From Polaromonas sp. (lineage in GTDB: Bacteria; Pseudomonadota; Gammaproteobacteria; Burkholderiales; Burkholderiaceae_C), in assembly GCA_014376885.1 (NCBI GenBank), contig JACMQR010000171.1, forward strand, positions 1 through 9,011: DNA of 9,011 bases. The letters are read 5' to 3'. The translations under genes and the position numbers were made by a program. Positions 6,985-9,011 of the stretch are shown here, piece after piece. The notes under the pieces are model-generated. The model searched no databases. It saw only the letters and a program-made list of their open reading frames with translations, and had not been told where the DNA came from. Within the stretch, counting starts at the first letter, position 1, and each line of letters opens with the position of its first letter.

Positions 6985-7490
6985 GCCGGGGGCAGCGTCA
7001 TGGCGCGGGCGACGGCGGTCTGCTCGGCGCGAAACGCCTGCAGCTTGTCGGCCAGCGCCGGGTCGTGCAGGGCCAGCATGGCCACGGCAAACAGCGCCGC
7101 ATTGGCCGCGCCGGCGTGGCCGATGGCGAACGTGGCCACCGGAATGCCCCGGGGCATCTGCACGATGCTGTGCAGCGAATCGACGCCCTGCAGGTGCCGG
7201 CTGGCCACCGGCACGCCGAGCACCGGCACGCAGGTCTTGGCCGCCAGCATGCCTGGCAGATGCGCCGCGCCGCCCGCGCCGGCAATGATCGCCTGCAGGC
7301 CCCGGTCGGCGGCCTGCTCGGCATAGGCAAACAGCTCGTCGGGCATGCGGTGCGCCGACACCACGCGGGCGTCGTGCGCAACACCGAACTGCTGCAAAAT
7401 CTGCACCGCATGCTGCATCGTGTCCCAGTCGCTGCTGGAGCCCATCACCACGCCCACCACTGGGGCGGTCGGATTGTTGGTTGTTGTCAT
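6981..7490 (-). CDS. purE: N5-carboxyaminoimidazole ribonucleotide mutase
   Basis: Class I PurE, 169 residues, the usual length. It converts N5-CAIR to CAIR in de novo purine synthesis and forms an octamer in known cases. Motifs: GSSSDW at 17-22 (phosphate binding), SAHR at 45-48 with His47 matching the catalytic His of E. coli PurE, and [11 protein letters not shown] at 71-81. It heads the purE-purK-sua5 unit, and its stop overlaps the purK start. The ATG at 7490 gives the standard N-terminus. The ribosome site is poor: the nearest AGGAA ends 12 bases upstream. It is divergent from the thioredoxin gene, with 200 bp between them. Confidence 0.96.
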   Translation of the reverse strand: MTTTNNPTAPVVGVVMGSSSDWDTMQHAVQILQQFGVAHDARVVSAHRMPDELFAYAEQAADRGLQAIIAGAGGAAHLPGMLAAKTCVPVLGVPVASRHLQGVDSLHSIVQMPRGIPVATFAIGHAGAANAALFAVAMLALHDPALADKLQAFRAEQTAVARAMTLPPA

Positions 7491-7690
7491 AGGGGAGATC
7501 GGTTCCTGGTGTGGGGAGGGGCGCTGTGCGGCTAGACAAGGATTTTAGAGGCTGATGCCGCCCGCATGGCGCGCCGCTCGCCGTCCGGGCTGCGTGCTAT
7601 CGTCATAGCCTGCCGCGAAAGCGCCCGCCGCCTGCGCCCGCCGCGTCCACCGCTTGAATCTTTTTTGTCCACCCTTATTTGCTGCCCACC
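7491..7690. promoter_or_regulatory. Divergent promoter region between purE and the thioredoxin gene
   Basis: The region should hold promoters for both directions. On the minus strand, TAAAAT at 7547-7542 is a fair -10 for purE, with no good -35. On the plus strand, TTGAAT at 7654-7659 and TTATTT at 7675-7680 are a weak pair with only 15 bp between them, close to the ATG at 7691. GCTAT-CGTC-ATAGC at 7596-7609 is a small inverted repeat. I see no riboswitch. Confidence 0.3.
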
Positions 7691-8584
7691 ATGATCGACG
7701 TCACCATTGCCAATTTTCAGGAGGAAGTGATTGCCGCTTCCATGACCACGCCCGTGCTGATTGATTTCTGGGCGCCGTGGTGCGGTCCGTGCAAGTCGCT
7801 CGGCCCGCTGCTGGAAAAGGTCGAGGCGGCCTATGCCGGGCGCTTCAGGCTGGTCAAGATCGACTCTGACCAGGAGCAGCAGCTTGGCGAGGCCTTCGGC
7901 ATCCGCAGCGTGCCGACCTGCATTTTGCTCATGAACGGCCAGCCGGTCGATGGTTTTACCGGCGCCCTTCCCGAAGGCAAAATCAAGGAATTCCTCGACA
8001 AGCACCTGCCGCCCGCGCCGCCAGAAATGCCGCCCGAGGACGAACCGCCGGCCGACGCCAGCCCCGAGGCGGTGCTGGAAAGGCTGCAGCAGGCGGTCGC
8101 CGCCAATCCGGCCGATGACAATGCCCGCTTTGACTACATCCGGCACCTCCTGGGTCTGGGCCGCGAGGACGACGCCAAGGTGGCGTTTGCGCCGGTGATT
8201 GCCCAGACCGGCACGGTGCGCCGCTTCGATTCGCTCAAGCGCTGGATGGATGCTCTTGATTTTGTAGCTGCTCAAGCAGATGCAGCAAGCGCACAAGCCG
8301 GTTTTGATTCAAAAATAGCCGTCAACAAGCGCGACTTCGACGCCCGATTCGACCAGGCCAGAAGGCTGATGGCCAGCCAGCGCTGGACCGATGCGCTGGA
8401 CGAACTGCTGGAAATCCTGATGCGCGACAAGGCATGGCAAGACGGCCTGGCGCGCAAGACCTACATCGCCGTTCTGGACATCATGGAGGCGCCCAAGCCC
8501 AAGGTGGCCGACGGCCAGATTCCGCCGGAAGACAAGGCCGTGGCCAGCTACCGGCGGCGCTTGAGCAGCGTGGTGCTGAGCTGA
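7691..8584 (+). CDS. CnoX/YbbN-like thioredoxin with TPR-like C-terminal region
   Basis: 297 residues. N-terminal thioredoxin fold (1-107) with the active site WCGPC (Cys31, Cys34) and the cis-proline motif SVPT. The stretches SMTTPVL, NGQPVDGF and LDKHLPP closely match my recollection of E. coli CnoX (YbbN), a chaperone-linked redox protein that protects clients under oxidative stress. E. coli CnoX has SQHC where this one keeps both cysteines, so it may still act as an oxidoreductase. An acidic Pro-rich linker (108-123) joins a helical TPR-like region (about 124-260). The ATG at 7691 follows no clear ribosome site; an in-frame TTG at 7679 is less likely. Codons 189-209 are atypical (GTA, CAA, GCA, TCA, AAA, ATA) and coincide with a dispersed repeat. 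It is transcribed against the purEK and purC genes on either side. Confidence 0.9.
   Translation: MIDVTIANFQEEVIAASMTTPVLIDFWAPWCGPCKSLGPLLEKVEAAYAGRFRLVKIDSDQEQQLGEAFGIRSVPTCILLMNGQPVDGFTGALPEGKIKEFLDKHLPPAPPEMPPEDEPPADASPEAVLERLQQAVAANPADDNARFDYIRHLLGLGREDDAKVAFAPVIAQTGTVRRFDSLKRWMDALDFVAAQADAASAQAGFDSKIAVNKRDFDARFDQARRLMASQRWTDALDELLEILMRDKAWQDGLARKTYIAVLDIMEAPKPKVADGQIPPEDKAVASYRRRLSSVVLS
8253..8318 (+). repeat. Dispersed ~60-bp element inside the thioredoxin-TPR gene
   Basis: Sits at codons 189-209, translated as DFVAAQADAASAQAGFDSKI. It shares GTAGCTGC (8264-8271) and, 21 bp on, GCAAGC (8285-8290) with the purK copy at identical spacing, then ACAAGCCGG and a GATTCAAAAATAG-type end. The patch is markedly richer in A/T-ending codons than flanking sequence, suggesting a foreign insert or conversion tract that kept the frame. 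Confidence 0.5.
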
Positions 8585-8604
8585 CGTTTTCACCAAGGAA
8601 CACC

Positions 8605-8694
8605 GCGGAGCCGGCCTTGCCGGGCCGCAGGTATTGCCCCCCTGGAGGGGGCTCAGGCGACACGGAATGAGCCGAAACAAGGGGGGGGCCAACC
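8605..8694. repeat. GC-rich palindromic dispersed repeat between convergent genes
   Basis: Contains several stems: CCGGC-CTT-GCCGG near its left end, GCCCCC / GGGGGC (8636-8641 with 8647-8652, five-base loop), and GGCTCA / TGAGCC (8650-8655 with 8668-8673). The last two are mutually exclusive. The C-run at 8637-8642 can also pair with the G8 run at 8681-8688. From memory, near-identical blocks with GGCTCAGGCGACACG and a closing G-run are common between genes in Comamonadaceae. It may act as a two-way transcription end for the thioredoxin gene and purC. There is no classic U-tract. Confidence 0.6.
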
Positions 8695-8696
8695 TT

Positions 8697-9011
8697 TCAA
8701 GCCGTCAGCCGCGCCATCGCCTCCTGGTACTTGGCAGCGGTCTTGGCAATCACGTCGGGCGGCAGGTGCGGCGACGGCGGCGTCTTGTCCCAGGGCTTGC
8801 CGTTCAGGCGCACGGCTTCGAGCCAGTCGCGCACGAACTGCTTGTCGTAGCTCGGCGGGTTCTGCCCGGCGGCAAAGGCGGCCTGGTAGCCCTCGACCGG
8901 CCAGTAGCGCGACGAGTCGGGCGTCAAGACCTCGTCCATCAGCGTGAGCGTGCCGTGCTCGTCCAGGCCGAACTCGAACTTGGTGTCGGCAATGATGATG
9001 CCCTTGGTCAG
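8697..9011 (-). CDS. purC: SAICAR synthase (partial, N-terminus beyond the right edge)
   Basis: C-terminal 104 residues of phosphoribosylaminoimidazole-succinocarboxamide synthase, which joins CAIR and aspartate using ATP, the step after PurE. The visible part reads [13 protein letters not shown], then [16 protein letters not shown], then [15 protein letters not shown]. This is typical of the long (~300 aa, Ade1-like) PurC of beta-proteobacteria rather than the short E. coli form. The frame is open to the window edge, so the ATG at 8939 is internal. The stop at 8697 lies three bases past the dispersed repeat. It faces the same way as purEK but is separated from purE by the oppositely oriented thioredoxin gene. 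Confidence 0.95.
   Translation of the reverse strand: MTKGIIIADTKFEFGLDEHGTLTLMDEVLTPDSSRYWPVEGYQAAFAAGQNPPSYDKQFVRDWLEAVRLNGKPWDKTPPSPHLPPDVIAKTAAKYQEAMARLTA

Noticed and set aside
6984..7539. purK frame extended to 7539 (594 codons)
   Set aside because: The extra 185 codons run out of frame through purE. PurK begins normally at the ATG at 6984 that overlaps the purE stop.
7596..7625. Fourth copy of the dispersed element (GCTATCGTCATAGCCTGC)
   Set aside because: Only the first ~20 bases resemble the other copies. The GCAAGC block and the tail are absent, so it is kept only as a small inverted repeat.
7532..8296. Minus-strand open frame of 254 codons over the thioredoxin gene
   Set aside because: It is antisense to a protein with clear thioredoxin motifs. 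No domain is visible, so it is a shadow frame.

Overview
The window is high-GC, densely coded bacterial DNA that reads as a beta-proteobacterium of the order Burkholderiales, most likely family Comamonadaceae (Polaromonas, Rhodoferax or Acidovorax type). This is inferred from the style of the proteins, a SlyX ending in DELPPHY, the purE-purK-sua5 order, and two kinds of dispersed repeat that I recall from genomes of that family. It looks chromosomal. I see no phage, plasmid, transposase, CRISPR or defence genes and no RNA gene.

Layout, left to right. (1) 1-1507, minus strand: a two-gene unit with a ribbon-helix-helix (RHH) regulator (1082-1507) followed 32 bp later by a PHB-depolymerase-family esterase that runs off the left edge. 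The regulator's upstream region (1508-1679) is AT-rich and holds nested palindromes built on TGGATG, a good candidate auto-operator, plus a degenerate copy of a ~60-bp repeat. (2) 1680-4236, minus: slyX, then an orphan hybrid histidine kinase of 722 aa with a periplasmic sensor region, HisKA, HATPase and a C-terminal receiver. (3) 4237-4759: about 520 bp without a convincing gene but with several perfect hairpins and a four-unit 7-bp tandem repeat. (4) 4760-7490, minus: purE, purK and a Sua5-type threonylcarbamoyl-AMP synthase, joined by overlapping stop/start codons. (5) 7491-7690: divergent promoter region. (6) 7691-8584, plus: a CnoX/YbbN-like thioredoxin-TPR protein. (7) 8585-8696: a GC-rich palindromic repeat between convergent genes. 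(8) 8697-9011, minus: the C-terminal third of purC, running off the right edge.

Together, purC, purE and purK cover consecutive steps of de novo purine synthesis (AIR to SAICAR), with tRNA t6A synthesis (sua5) coupled behind purK. The plus-strand thioredoxin gene separates purC from purEK. The RHH regulator probably controls itself and the esterase.

The most unusual signal is a degenerate ~60-bp element that appears three times in the same orientation. One copy is intergenic (1591-1654), one lies inside the thioredoxin-TPR gene (8253-8318) and one inside purK (6209-6272). The last two are read through in frame from opposite strands as patches of atypical codon use. No wholly new multi-gene system is evident. 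The RHH/esterase pair with its palindromic operator is the nearest candidate for an undescribed regulatory unit.
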